Shown piece by piece: positions 43,344-55,240 of a DNA stretch of 64,000 nt (its first letter is position 1; each line of letters starts with the position of its first letter). The position numbers were made by a program, and so were the translations under genes. The notes beneath the pieces were generated by a model. It was not told where the DNA came from and did no database searches. It saw only the letters and a program-made list of their open reading frames with translations. This DNA comes from Cliona cf. orientalis (lineage: Eukaryota > Porifera > Demospongiae > Clionaida > Clionaidae), in assembly GCA_963930775.1 (NCBI GenBank), contig OZ005694.1, positions 6,007,054 through 6,071,053 on the forward strand, in the 5' to 3' direction.

Positions 43344-44539
43344 CCAAGCTATACTTGTGGGTGTGGCACCTTGTGTCACCGCATGGCCATGCTGAGAGCT
43401 CTTGGTTTGAAGCGGCCCTATGAACCAAAGCCAAGGTTCGTCCACTATGCTGGTGCAGTTCGAGGAGAGTTGCTTGTCTTTGCTGGTAGGACAGTAAACT
43501 TTGACAAGACCAAGGAAGAGTTGTCATCCACTATCCAAGTCTTTGATCAGTATCTAGAACAGTGGAGGCAGCTACAGACCACAGGCTGTCCACCCAAAGG
43601 ATTGTATGGTGGTGGCTGCTGTGTTTCTTTAAGTGGTGACCTGTACGTGTATGGGGGCCAAGATAGCTCCAATTATTGTGGTGGACTCTACAAGTTGTCC
43701 TCTGAGAAATGGAGTCAGTTGTCGGATGAAACAGATGTGAAATTCAATCATCTGAGTCCAATGAAGAAGTATCATTGTAGAATGGTCTCTTTCAACAAGA
43801 AGAAAGTTGCTATCATTGGAGGCTATGGTCCACCTCCTGCCTCACACCAGCCTGGAGCATCATTCATCAAGGATAAACGCTTCAGTCATGGACAAGGATG
43901 GACGGATGAAATCCATATTTTTGATACTGATGAATGTGAGCTAAAGTAATCATAATATTATTATAGAGTTACCACCATAAGCTCCATGTATCCTCAGGTG
44001 GCTGGTCCTCCCCTGCCATCAGTGGTACTAGACCTCCTCCCTGTGCTGGCTTCACTCTCACCAGCATTGATGACTACAGGGCTCTCATGTTTGGAGGAAG
44101 AGAAGGGGTGCATTTAATCAGAACCTCTGAAGTCTACCTTATCGACTTCCAGGCATTGGTATAATACTAAGATAATACATTATTTTGTCTGTGCATGTGT
44201 GCGTACCGTGGAGCGGGAGGTGCATGACCAGAAGCCATTAATTTGACCTGACTCAGAGCTAAAACTTACCTTTCTCAGCATCCCTGGTCTTGGGGTGTTA
44301 CAACAGACAGCCCACTGACATGACTGGCTATGGCCCTAGCAGCGACTAAAGTGATCTCGAGCTGCTTCAAACGCCTGGCAAGGCAGAATTATAGATTAAA
44401 GTGTACACTTACACACGGTGGCCTGGAGAATTCAAAAGGGTGACATTATGGAGTCAATGTTGCCCACAGGCGCTTTCCAGCAGAAGGTGATTCTTTTCTA
44501 AGCGTCTTCTCTTGGGAGCCCTTGCAAGCAAAGCTGCAA

Positions 44540-45140
44540 GAATAACTAAGGCCATATCAATTTAATTTTATGTTTCTTGGATTCGCTGACTGTATTTTTG
44601 GGAGGCCACTCAATATAATACAAAATGTCATCTTAGGAGATGATTTATCATAAGATAACAAGATAATAATAATAATAATATGGTCTGGGGGGGGGGGGGG
44701 GGGGACCAGGATAGTCCGACCATTAGTAGTATATAATTTATGGCATGCCTTCAGGAAGGTATTAATAACCCACTCCACTGACCTCCTTCCACTTTCTGTT
44801 GGTCACATCAAATAACCAGGCATCTCTCAGAGTCTTGTCTTTATTATCCCGTCCACCAGTGACCAGCAGGTGAGGGTCCTGGCTACCAAAGCCAAGGCAG
44901 CAAGCAGCATGATCTGATCTCCCAACTGGCCAAGTGTTTCTCTCTTCTCTCTCCAGTTTGGTAATAATCTGTACAGAACATGTAAGTGTGATTAGAGAAG
45001 ATTGGACACCATATGAAAGTAGCCTTATCCCCCTGCCTAGCCTTGAAGTTGTATCCAGGTTTCAATGTTGCATGCTTGCTGAAAATACAGCATATAATTC
45101 TATCCACATCCTATTCCCAACATCCAATCATCTGAATATT
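44540..45140 (-). pseudogene. Inverted kelch exon 3 with flanking introns (copy 5)
   Basis: Exon 3 lies on the minus strand at 44783-44968, with its own acceptor and donor intact in that orientation (reads IITKLERE…, TGG and WLFDVTNR). Flanking intron sequence is inverted too: 44969-45020 read backward gives GGTGTCCAATCTTCTCTAAT, matching the normal intron 2 of copies 4 and 6. The breakpoints lie roughly at 44540 and 45140; a G run at 44688-44703 and AATAAT repeats are nearby. Simple local inversion. Confidence 0.75.
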
Positions 45141-46952
45141 ACATGAAGAGGGGCCTGAGAACATGGTCACTAACACTGCACCAGGACACACACAGGATAC
45201 TCAGTCTCGGTAATGTGATGATCCTTCACTGCATGATCATGACTGAGGGAAACAGTTTATTTTGCTGATACCAGACACTTGGACTGCATGCTATTATAGT
45301 CTAACTGAAAGAGCTTCATGAATGCTGCAGTGGGTAGTAGGATATCGGTCACATGATTGTGGCTATTACATTTTTTGGAAATCTCCTATTCGAATTCCTC
45401 AAAACTCAAATGGTCCTTACTTGGTTTTACAATCATTTTCAGATTAGGATTCTAGGAGTATTATGAGATAATTTCTCATCCCCTGAATGTGACGAGGATA
45501 TAATTATAATAACGATTAGGGCTTATTTGAGTGAGCTGCGTAAGAAGGGGCAAATATATACATAGCAGCAAACTTTATAAGGGGGGGGGGGATAAAAAAT
45601 TATAAAATTCAATATAGGGAAAGCAAATTGAGAAGGGGAGGGGGGGCAAATCAATCCAATCCAATCCCGGGGGACAACCCCAATAATTAATTCCTAGCTG
45701 ATGCTACAATCATGTACGTCATGTCACATTGTTTTTTTACACCAGCTAACACTTCCTGATAATATTCCGTCAACAAGAAGGGGCCACTCAGTGACAGCTA
45801 TTTCTCTGGCACCAGGTCTCACTGAGGTCACTATGTTTGGCGGTTTGAGTTCTCTTTACTCAGAGGACTGTATAGCAGCAACTACCATCATAACATTCGG
45901 TGAGTTGAATCTGTGTCCTCATCGTATGGATGATTGGAGGGGGGTATTTGGGGTTTCACGAAACCTCCCTATCAGCTGGATCTAGTATCTTAATCTCACA
46001 TGTGCACAGTCCCTCCTGTGAAAAATCACGCAAGGATCTTATAAGTACCGGGTATATATCCCCAGGTAGAATGCATGAACTACTAATGATACTGTATCAA
46101 TACACGTGTTCGCTATAAGCAAGATATCAATTATTAATGAAGATTCTTTGCGGACAATTTAACTGTTCGGACATTAATATTTACCAGACACTCCTAATTT
46201 TCGTAGGAGAAGCTGGCATACATGTGAGACTTTAATTATTAAGCTTCTTGGATGTACACATGTAATGATTAGCTATTAATTCTATTCAGAATATTCAGAG
46301 AGCACATGGCATTTGGTGGATGTGGCTAAAACTGACCAGTTGGGGTGCAATGAGAGAATCCAGGAGAAGATTGAAAAGATTAAGCAATATGCCAGAGCAG
46401 TTCCAGCAGTGTCCAGTGGTGATGGAGCTGAAGTAGAAGGCTTACGGGATGCATTGAGGGCTGTACAGATGAGGGAGAGGGAGCTAAATCGAAGGATTGA
46501 GGTAAATTATTATTTTTGTTAAAGTTTTTAGCTAAAGCCCTACATTGCAACTTCAATATCAGTGGCATAGGAAAATGTTCGAGTACGTAAAAGTGTGCAC
46601 TAGAGTGCATAACAAGAGAATCTTTTGACTTAAAACCATTCCCAAATAATGCTGCCTATTTCGGTCAAGTTTCTCGGTTTCATCAATGCTGTTATTTGTG
46701 TGCACTGCATGTGTGTATATGAGATACATGTGCGTATTACGGTGGCAGAGGAGGACACTGCTACGGCGACCCAAGCTGCTGTGGGACGCCCGAAAGCCGC
46801 GGCGGCCCTCCGCAGCTCAGCTGTGCCTGCCAATTTGTTTGAAAAATTATTCTCTAGCTTACGACTGGTTAACTGTAGCTATACAATATTAATCTGAGAC
46901 TATCTTTAATTTTATTCCGAGACTATCTTTAATTTTATACACCAGTAGCTGA

Positions 46953-47356
46953 TTACCCCGCGCGCATGCGCAAGAGGTAAAGCAATCGGTTTGTATGTCT
47001 GTTGTTGTCGTTGTCGTCGTCGGCACGAAAATCGCCAGATCTCGAGTTCTAGGCGTCTGTGCGTGCTATAAGCACAACCAATCGGTAGATATCGGTGAAA
47101 AAATGGTTTGTACGCGCTTCGAATTTCTCGAAAAAGCTTACTAGTTCTACAAATCGTGCATTTTCTGTTCAGCATGCCTGTGGTTTATCGACCACACCCA
47201 CTCTTTTAGTATGCGGATGCGACTGCGCATGCTCAAGCACTGTGTTGTAAAGGGTCGTCACGTCATGAAACCGCTACATGTGTGTCTCATAGTATTGCAA
47301 TACTACGCTAGAGTGGCTACAGGGCGCGCGGGGTATGTGCTCTATAGAGCTCTAGT
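46953..47356 (-). mobile_element. Hairpin-ended element, near-identical to 24219-24617
   Basis: Reverse complement of 24219-24617 with only a handful of differences over about 400 bp (for example CAACAACAG against CAACAG). TTA occurs immediately outside both ends and may be a target duplication. It lies in intron 5 of copy 5, absent from intron 5 of copies 1, 3, 4 and 6. No coding capacity. Confidence 0.7.
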
Positions 47357-47702
47357 TATTAATTGTTATCTTCTCTGGTGTAAGAGCCATCTATGAGTGT
47401 GTAAGTGTACTAAATTTTTTTTACTAAAGGAAATTGAGAAGGAAAGTGGTGAAGCTGTAGACCAGCTGAGTCAGCAAGTTCAGCGAGAACAACAGCTGAG
47501 TCAGTTACAACAAGAGCATCAGCAGCTCCAACAACAGCATGAGGAGGACTGTCAGAGATCCCGAGAGGTGGTGGAGTATGCTGAAGTAAGAGCCAGAGAG
47601 GCTGAGGCTCAGCTACATCAAGTCCAGTCACACTGGGTCATTCCAAGGAGAGAGATTGAACTCACTGAGGAGAAGCTTGGCCAGGGTGCATACGGAGAGG
47701 TT

Positions 47703-48151
47703 TTTTTTTGTTTTTTTTTTGTATATAATAGTTTTTGCATTCTTTGCAAAGGACATACAATAGCATAAAAATTAATGCTAATATAGAATGTGTGCCCAAA
47801 ATTAATGAAGTTAGTAGTGAAACGATGATTAAAACTTAATTAAGCTGACTCCACACATTTAATTTGAACGATGATAAAGAACAGGAGAGCAAGTCCAGAG
47901 GCAGTGAATTCCATGCTTCAATCGAGCGAATAATGAAGGAGTTCTGAAACTGATTGGTATGGAAACTTGGGTATGCAAAGTACAAATGTTCAGGGTGGTT
48001 TGATGTAGCTCGAGTTGCTCTAGTGGCATGATGCTGGCGTATGATATCGGGAGGAAAGTAGCACAGGCTGTGAACAATCTTGAACATAGTACAAAGATCA
48101 AAGTAAAGTCTCCTCTGCTCTAGAGATGGAGCCTGAAAAAGTTCCAGTTCC
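47703..48151 (-). mobile_element. 5'-truncated LINE fragment inserted in the kinase exon of copy 5
   Basis: On the minus strand the frame reads SLEQRRLYFDLCTMFKIVHS … SIEAWNSLPLDLL and stops at 47836. This is the C-terminal tail of a non-LTR reverse transcriptase, similar in layout to the tail of the 23-2848 ORF (RRQHAKL-HLFKII … AAWNSLP) but a different element. A poly-A tail, seen as T on the + strand, lies at 47701-47720. AGGTT is repeated at the borders (47698-47702, 48152-48156). Removing it restores the kinase reading GGAGAGGTTAAAGTAGCC. Confidence 0.8.
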
Positions 48152-48821
48152 AGGTTAAAGTAGCCAAGTTCAGGGGAACCCGTGTTGCTGCAAAATGCTA
48201 CCACCAGATTCTTCTCTCTGAGCACAACCTTCGACTGTTTCGTCGTGAGATCAGCATGGCCGCTCGTCTTCGCCACCCCAACCTGGTCCAGTTCATTGGA
48301 GCTTCAATAGAGGGAGAGCTGATTCTTGTGACAGAGCTGATGACGACAAGCCTAGGAGCTCTGATGCACCGTGGACCACTCAGTGAAGCCAACATCACCT
48401 CCATCAGCCTGGACGTAGCTCGAGCCCTCAACTACCTCCACCTGATGCAGCCACACCCCATCATCCATCGAGACATCTGCAGTGGTAATGTTCTCCTTGA
48501 CCCACTCCCAGAGGACTGCTGGAAAGCCAAAGTCTCCGACTATGGCTCAGTCAATCTTCTCCAGCACCTGACCACAGCTCATCCTGGGAATCCCTTCTAT
48601 GCAGTCCCTGAATCTGAGTATCCAAGGCTTCAGACGGCAAAGATGGACATCTACAGCTTTGGTGTTCTTCTAGCAGAGATGCTGACCAATGAGCTGCCAG
48701 AGAAGAAAGATCGTCATCGACAGATCCTCAAGATCTCTGTGGAACGACCAAACTTTGTTGAACTAGTTAGGCAGTGTCTTAGTGAGGAAGAAGACCACCG
48801 CCCCTCTGCTCAAGACATAAT

Positions 48822-49177
48822 CAGGGCCGTAGGAAGGGTTTCACAACTGGGGAGGCTCTAACTATGTAGAGCTTTGTGGCAATTAAGCGCGCGCGCAAAT
48901 TTTTAAGCCATGCCCAAAAATAATTAAACCACGCCCAAAATCACACCGTTCCGCGATCGTGAGCAACTCTATTGGCTTATCACCTATCGTAGGACTGTGG
49001 CTTGCGCTCATACCTATAGATGACGAACTTGCTGAATCAGTACCAGCTGGTTTGCATGCGGTTAGCATACCAATCGTGCGCACGCACGAACGTGCATATT
49101 TATATGGTGTTGAAATGGATGGCACAAAAAGTGGGGCGGCTCGAGCCGCCCCTGCCGCCCCGCCTCCGACGGCCATG
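48822..49177. mobile_element. 356-bp TIR element at the kinase C terminus of copy 5
   Basis: Starts CAGGGCCGTAGGA and ends TCCGACGGCCATG (inverted, imperfect), with ATAAT duplicated at 48817-48821 and 49178-49182. It carries no transposase. It shifts the frame: the kinase now ends in IIRAVGRVSQLGRL, and the original end (MTQLSDV) is displaced to 49186-49204. Confidence 0.7.
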
Positions 49178-49262
49178 ATAATGACACAACTTAGTGATGT
49201 ATGAGACAAGGTAACATTACTTAATGCTTCTGTATACCCGTTACACAATGTAAGTAGAAGAG

Positions 49263-50079
49263 TATGGACAGCTTATTTTGTGTCAGAAATCATGAATTTG
49301 ATTTTTAGAGTGAAATACAATGTGATCAGGCAATATCAACTTCAAATTTGATATTCAATTTGATTTTCTGTTTGATTTTCAATTTGGTTTTCAATATGAT
49401 CTTCAATTTAATTTTTCATTTGATTTCTGTTCAATTTTGCTTTGACTTTCGACTGTTCACATTCCATTGTTCTATAACCCAGATCAGGTTCCAATGCTCA
49501 TTTTCATGAGTGTAACGCTGTCTCTCAACAATTTACTTGCCTGGCAACCTTTATTAGTTTTTATTAGCAAGAATTAACCACTAGTACTGCAGCTGTGAGG
49601 TTCCTATCATTCGACTTGAGAGCAACATTTCACTTAGATTTGTGCTGCATTGAATGTAATAAAGCTCGCCATGCAAGTTAAACATAATTATTGTTGAGAG
49701 AGGATTGCACTCTAATGAAAATGACCAATGGAACCTGTTCTGGGTTATAGATCAGAATAATGGAATATGAAACGATTGAAAATCTAAGCAAAGACTGAAC
49801 AGAGAATCAAGTGAAAAATCAAATTGAAGATCTAGATCACATTGTGAAAATCGAATCGAAAATCGAACGGAAAATCAAATTGAAAATCAAATTGAAAATC
49901 AAATCGAAAATCAAATTGAAAATCAAATCGAAAATCAAATTGAAAATCGAATGAAAAGTCAAAATTTAAACTACAAACAAACTGAAAACTTTATTTCACA
50001 GTTGATATTGCCCGATCACATTGTATTTCACATTCTAAATCAAAATTCTGATTTTTGACACAAAATAAGCTCCATAGAA
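49263..50079. mobile_element. ~815-bp long-TIR element with 12-bp satellite
   Basis: GCTTATTTTGTGTCA near 49271 is mirrored by TGACACAAAATAAGC ending at about 50071, and the arms continue (AATACAATGTGATC-GGCAATATCAACT on both sides). Inside the right arm an AAAATCAAATTG-type 12-bp unit is repeated about ten times (49850-49960), mirrored by TTTGATTTTCAA runs at 49340-49440. The centre has no coding frame. It is inserted downstream of copy 5. Confidence 0.7.
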
Positions 50080-50299
50080 GAGTGCTAGCCGATACTATTT
50101 TTAATTTGAAATAATTACCTGGGATTAGCATTCATTGTACAGTTATCCTAAAATTGTTGTGCTCATTATTATCAGAATCTGGTATTAAAAGTTCCCTTTC
50201 CCATAAAAAGAGGGTGATCAAGATTTATAGTGGGTCATCTTTAGTATAATCCATCTCTAAAAATAATAATTAACACCAATACTTGGCACTGTTAGCGGG

Positions 50300-50467
50300 C
50301 GTATAGCAGGAAATTTTCGAGGGAGAAAACATTCGCAGATCGGTAGGAAAGGAGCATTTCGCAGAGAAAACTTTCGCTAGAATTTCGTGGAGAAAACTTT
50401 CGTGGATGACTGAAAAATCGTGAAATTCATGAAAGTTTTCTCCCTCGAAAGTTTCCTGCTATACGGT
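50300..50467. mobile_element. TACCGTATAGCGGG-family MITE, diverged
   Basis: CGTATAGCAGGAAATTTTCG at the left and AAAGTTTCCTGCTATACGG at the right are inverted ends, with repeated TTTCG(C/T)(A/G)GA motifs inside. Same family as 5204-5307. Confidence 0.65.
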
Positions 50468-50523
50468 AGTAATTTTGTATACACCTTTTGATTGTCTGTA
50501 TTAATGCAATATCACCATAATTA

Positions 50524-50691
50524 TGACATTGGCTAACTCACTAACTATATACCATAATATTATGGTAGTTAGTGAGTTAGCCAATGTCATGTGGTGAAAA
50601 TTATTGCATGTGGTGATATTGCATTAATATCTTGACTTGATATTAATTAGCTAAGTATACTACATACTTAGCTAATTAATGTCAAGTCAAG
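50524..50691. repeat. Two adjacent near-perfect palindromes
   Basis: 50524-50589 (TGACATTGGCTAACTCACTA… and its mirror) and 50631-50691 (CTTGACTTGATATTAATTAG… and its mirror). Both are in the 3' flank of the unit 5 C2 remnant. Single, unfolded versions of both sequences occur in units 2, 3 and 6 (TAACTCACTAACTATATACC…, AATGTCAACTCAAG), so the palindromes were made locally by inverted duplication. Confidence 0.7.
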
Positions 50692-50739
50692 ATAAACCAA
50701 AAACCACATATCTACTGTACATGTAGCAGTTGATCTTCT

Positions 50740-51310
50740 TGTCTGCATAAAGACTGTGTGAGACCAGGCTCCATGTGAACCCATTAGACAGTACATCATT
50801 GGCAGAGGACTGCTTCATAAACTGATTCTCCTCACACTTTGTAGGTTGATAGCTACATAGCTGTTGTGATCATGCTGGTCTGCTTTGCTCGTGCCAAAAG
50901 CCCAAATATATGACATTGTGATTTCATACGTGCATGTACAAACTTCCAAGAATCTCATAATCACAATGTTGAAGTTCCTGTGGATTATTATGTCTATCTG
51001 CTTCCCTCCCTTTCTGCCAACTGAGTCAGAAAGCACCCATCTCGAGTATCAAATTTAATATCATAATAGTCTCCCTCTCTGTCACCAAGCTATGAACTTC
51101 AGGCAGGCAGGTGTGGGTTTCCCAGTGGTCAATGGCACATCGAATCAAATCTCTAGATCTGGTATTCACAGGAATGGATGCTTCGTGAGAATTGATAAGG
51201 TGCTCTCCCTCCTCACCACATTGCCAGATATTCCTAGCTACTATTCTCTGAAAGAGGCCTAGGTTTCTTATCAGAGTAGATATTTGAATTGGGTTTATAC
51301 AGTACCATTG
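50740..51310 (-). pseudogene. Astacin + C2 remnant, unit 5 (best-preserved zinc-site tail)
   Basis: On the minus strand, GFWHEQSRP is read at about 50880-50915. This is the classic astacin segment carrying the third zinc His, followed after a frameshift by HDHNSYVAINLQSV. 50740-50800 corresponds to the end of the C2 exon. The N-terminal part up to 51310 matches the unit 1 and 4 remnants but is broken by stops. This copy is the clearest evidence for the family assignment. Confidence 0.7.
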
Positions 51311-51586
51311 GAGCTAGTGTAGTTATTACTACAAAGTCTCATCAGTAACTTTGTAGCAATTACAACATCCGCTTCATTGTATATGGTAAAGGGTCACTAT
51401 GAATGTAAGTAGCATCCTCAAGTTATGCAATGTTACCTAATCGTCAAAATTATGCTATATATTATAGCATGACATTGAGCTGTGGGGGTACCGCCCCTAA
51501 CAAGAGAGTAGGAGGGGCTGACGTGCAAGACTAAAAACAAAGAAGTAGGAGGGGCTGATCAGTGGGAGATCATAGCACAATAATAT

Positions 51587-51597
51587 TGTGGGTGTGG
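51587..51597 (+). promoter_or_regulatory. Conserved GT box before copy 6
   Basis: TGTGGGTGTGG, 11 bp before the MAMLR start codon at 51609, same as in the other copies. No GCGCATGCGC site was seen here. Confidence 0.35.
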
Positions 51598-54500
51598 CAC
51601 CTTACATCATGGCCATGCTAAGAACGCTTGGTTTGAAGCGGCCCTATGAACCAAAGTCAAGGTTCTCCCACTACGCTGGTGCAGTTCGAGGAGAGGTGCT
51701 CGTCTTTGCCGGAAGGACAGTACATTTTGACAAGATCAAGAAAGAGTTATCATCCACTATCCAAGTCTTTGATCAGTATCTTGAGCGGTGGAGGCAGCTA
51801 AAGACCTCAGGCTGTCCACCCAATGGACTGTATAATGGAGGCTGCTGTGTTTCTCCAAGTGGTGACCTGTACGTGTATGGAGGCATTGATGGGTCCAATA
51901 GACATTGTGGACTTTACATGTTGTCCTCTGAATTGAAATGGAGTCAGTTGTCAGATGAATCAGATGTGAATGGTCCAATGAAGAAGAGCGGATGTAGAAT
52001 GGTCTGTTTCAACAAGAAGAAAGTAGCTGTCATTGGAGGCTATGGTCTACCTCCTGCCTCACTCCAACCTGGAGCATCATTCATCAAGGACTCAGACGGA
52101 GATACATGGACTAACGAAATACACATGCTTGATACTAATGAATGTAAGTAGTGATCGTATTAGTCTGTGGTGCTGACAGTATAGTATAACTCCATGTATC
52201 CTCAGGTGGCTGGTCCTCCCCTGCCATCAGTGGTACTAGACCTCCTCCCTGTGCTGGCTTCACTCTGATGACTACAGGGCTCTCATGTTTGGAGGATATG
52301 ATAGAGAACATCAAATTAGAATCTCTGAAATCTACCTTATCGACTTCCAGGCGTTGGTACAATAATAGCTAAGCCAATGCATGCACTTAGAGTATAGTGG
52401 AAAATTTCACATGATGCAAGGTATATCTACAGTAGCTATATTATAGATAGATCCTTCTGCCTAAAAAAAGAACTTCACACAACAACAACAACATAATAAT
52501 AATAATAGTATTATTAGCTGATAGTGGTATGGTGTTACTGGAGCACAGGCACAAATTGTTTTCACTGTGTCACTATGGCTGCCTTTAAGTTATCTTATAT
52601 GATGCAAATATCTAGCAAGTTTGATCAGCCATATTATTATAATATTATCGGCCTTGCATGCATGTACTGTGTCCTCATGTGTGCCCTTTTGCAGAAGTTC
52701 TTGATGTTGGATGCTGATATTGATTTGGGAATATACATCATATAAAGCTATATCCACTTTCATGACATTCCTTTTAGGAAGCAATAATATTAAACAAGGC
52801 CTATAGGCTACGCATGGCTACTATTATTATAATATGGTGTCCGTTCTCTTCTGATCATGCTTACATGTTTTGCCGTGCAGATTATTACCAAACTGGAGAG
52901 ACAAGAGAGAGAGCCATGGCCAGTTGGGAGATCATTGCATGCTGCTTGCTGCCTTGGCTTTGGTAGCCAGCACCCTCACCTGCTAGTCACTGGTGGACTG
53001 GATAATGATGGCAAGACTCTGGGAGATGCCTGGTTATTTGATATGACCAACAGAAGGTGGAAGGAGGTCAGTGGAGTGGGTTAGCTATAAATAATTATGT
53101 ACCTACTTGGAGGCATAATATCATACAACCACATGCAGGTCCCCCCGGACCATTAATTTTATCTTGCTAGAATGGGTATCATGCACCCAAAACATCGTGT
53201 GTTGCATTGTAGTTGTCCCAATTTAATAATTGGTCTCCCTTGGTGTTTTCAGTTTGTACAAAAGTAGATGTACATACAGATTGCGCAATGTGCGCATGCA
53301 TAAGTTATCCGTGTTCTACAGAGCTCTTAGACTATAGTTATTATTACATCATCAGATTAGTATATCAGTGCATGGAAATAGATATAAGTAACTTTTTTGA
53401 CTATTATAGCTATAAAAATTGTGAATTTAAGAAAAATAGCGGTGCTGCTTAGTTATACAATGATATCTGATTCAGCTAAAAATTCACTGATTCTCTCTCT
53501 GCCCCAAACCTAAACTAGAAGTGCTATACTAGCTACCTACATTTAGCTATTAATATTATAGTTTATAATGCTAGCTATACCAATTGCTGTGATGGCACTC
53601 AACCAGTGATCTCAGGCATAATTATTATAAAAATAATATTATACAGGTTGATTGCATGAGTATTCAGCCCACAAGCCGTCAAGGTGTATTTCTTATCCCC
53701 TCAAAGTGCCTGGGGACGAGGATACCAATAGAATGCAAGCTAATTGTTATTTTAACTTTCCTGTGATATTCTGGTAATTTAAAAGGTCATCAATTCTCTA
53801 CATTAAGATACATACCGGTATATGAAAGTCCTAGAATGCGAATTTTCTTGCACTAATTAGATCTTGCTTTTATTAGTTATGCCATAAACACATGATAGCC
53901 AATCCCTATTAGCTGATGCTACATGTACGCTTTAATTTAGCTGGTAAACTTAATTTTATAAGGTCTGATAATATTATTATGTCATGTCACATCATGAATT
54001 ACACCAGTTGACACTACCCGATGATATCCAGTCAACAAGGTGGGTCCACTCAGTGACAGCTATTTCTCTGGCACCAGATCTCACTGAGGTCACTATGTTT
54101 GGAGGTTCAAATTCTCCTTACCTTCTATATGGCAGAGAGGCACAGAAGACATGTATAGCAGCAACTACCATCATATCATTCGGTGAGTTGAATCTCATTG
54201 TGGTGTATAAAGAGGGTGTGATTACCCCGCGTGCGCATCTGCAGCAAGAGGTGTTGTCTGGTCACCACGAAAATCGCCAGAGCTGCAAGACTATAATACT
54301 GCATCAAAATTTTAGATTGTGCTTTACACTTTCTTTGCCACACATAATAATACAGGAGGCTTCAACATACAATTTAGTCTTCATTCTGTAAAAATCTATC
54401 GAATAGTTGCGGAGATATGATTGTTTTAAATATCACAATTTTTCTGCCAGGCATGTGTGTGCTATAATTATTCAAATAGGCCATATTATTATGGTACGTA

Positions 54501-55240
54501 ATAATAATATTATTATTAAGTTTATTGATTGCTTTAGAGGACTATAACTCAAAAACTACACTACTGATTGACTCCAAACTTGATGTAAGTATACCTTTCT
54601 GCTTATTCCACTGCCTCAGAATTCCAGAAGCTGGCTTCATGCATGATTTTTGAAATTGCTAATTTAGACATCCGCTCAAACACATGCAATAAGCTCTCAT
54701 AGTGCTAGTGGTACACACACATATTCACACATGCACATGCAGCACACAGGTGCATAATAATAACAACATTTTCTGAAGTGTCTTGAAGTATAAGACGTCT
54801 GCCCCTGCACATACTACATTAACCCTATTCAGAATATTCAGAGAGCACATGGCATTTGGTGGTGCGGCTAAAGCTGACCAGTTGGGGTCCAATGAGAGAA
54901 TCCAGGAGAAGATTGAAAAGGTTAAGCAATTTGCCAGAGCAGCTCCAGCAGTGTCCAGTGGTGATGGAGCTGAAGTAGAAGGCTTGAGGGATGCCTTGAG
55001 GGCTGTACAGATGAGGGAGAGGGAGCTACAGCAACAGCTGGAAGATGCTAACATGAGAGTGGAGCAAAAGAAGGTAGCTAATAATATTCTTCATATGACA
55101 TTCGATACTAGCTAAAATATTATAGCTTCATAGCCTTGTTCCCAAGCTCACCATTTTTTGTACAGGTGGGGGAGAGGGAGCTTCATCAACTACTGGAAGA
55201 TGCTTATATGAGAGTGGAGCAAGAGAGGGAAAGAAATAGG

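Larger units (their letters stand above)
43383..49204 (+). pseudogene. Kelch-kinase copy 5: inverted exon 3 and two insertions in the kinase exon
   Basis: Exons: 43383-43935 (open, MAMLRALGL start, 4 extra codons near DVKFNHL), 43998-44158, exon 3 on the opposite strand (44783-44968), 45746-45899, 46290-46501 (shorter coiled coil ending LNRRIE) and 47430-49204. Exons 1, 2, 4 and 5 are in frame, and skipping the inverted exon 3 (186 nt) keeps frame. The kinase exon is interrupted in the Gly loop region (GQGAYGEV) by a reversed LINE fragment (47703-48151), and 13 codons from the end by a 356-bp TIR element (48822-49177). Between them 48157-48821 is open and carries HRDICSGNV and DYG. APES has become VPES (AAPES to AVPES), so the APE motif is altered. 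A truncated kelch-coiled-coil protein without a working kinase is the most it could make. Confidence 0.8.

Noticed and set aside
46912-47396. Matching open frames in the two hairpin-ended elements (49-codon and ~70-codon peptides conserved between 24 kb and 47 kb)
   Set aside because: The peptides match only because the DNA is nearly identical; frames on both strands are equally conserved and older copies do not keep them.
49850-49960. CRISPR-like regular repeats
   Set aside because: Units are contiguous 12-bp AT-rich satellite repeats without spacers, in a eukaryotic setting.
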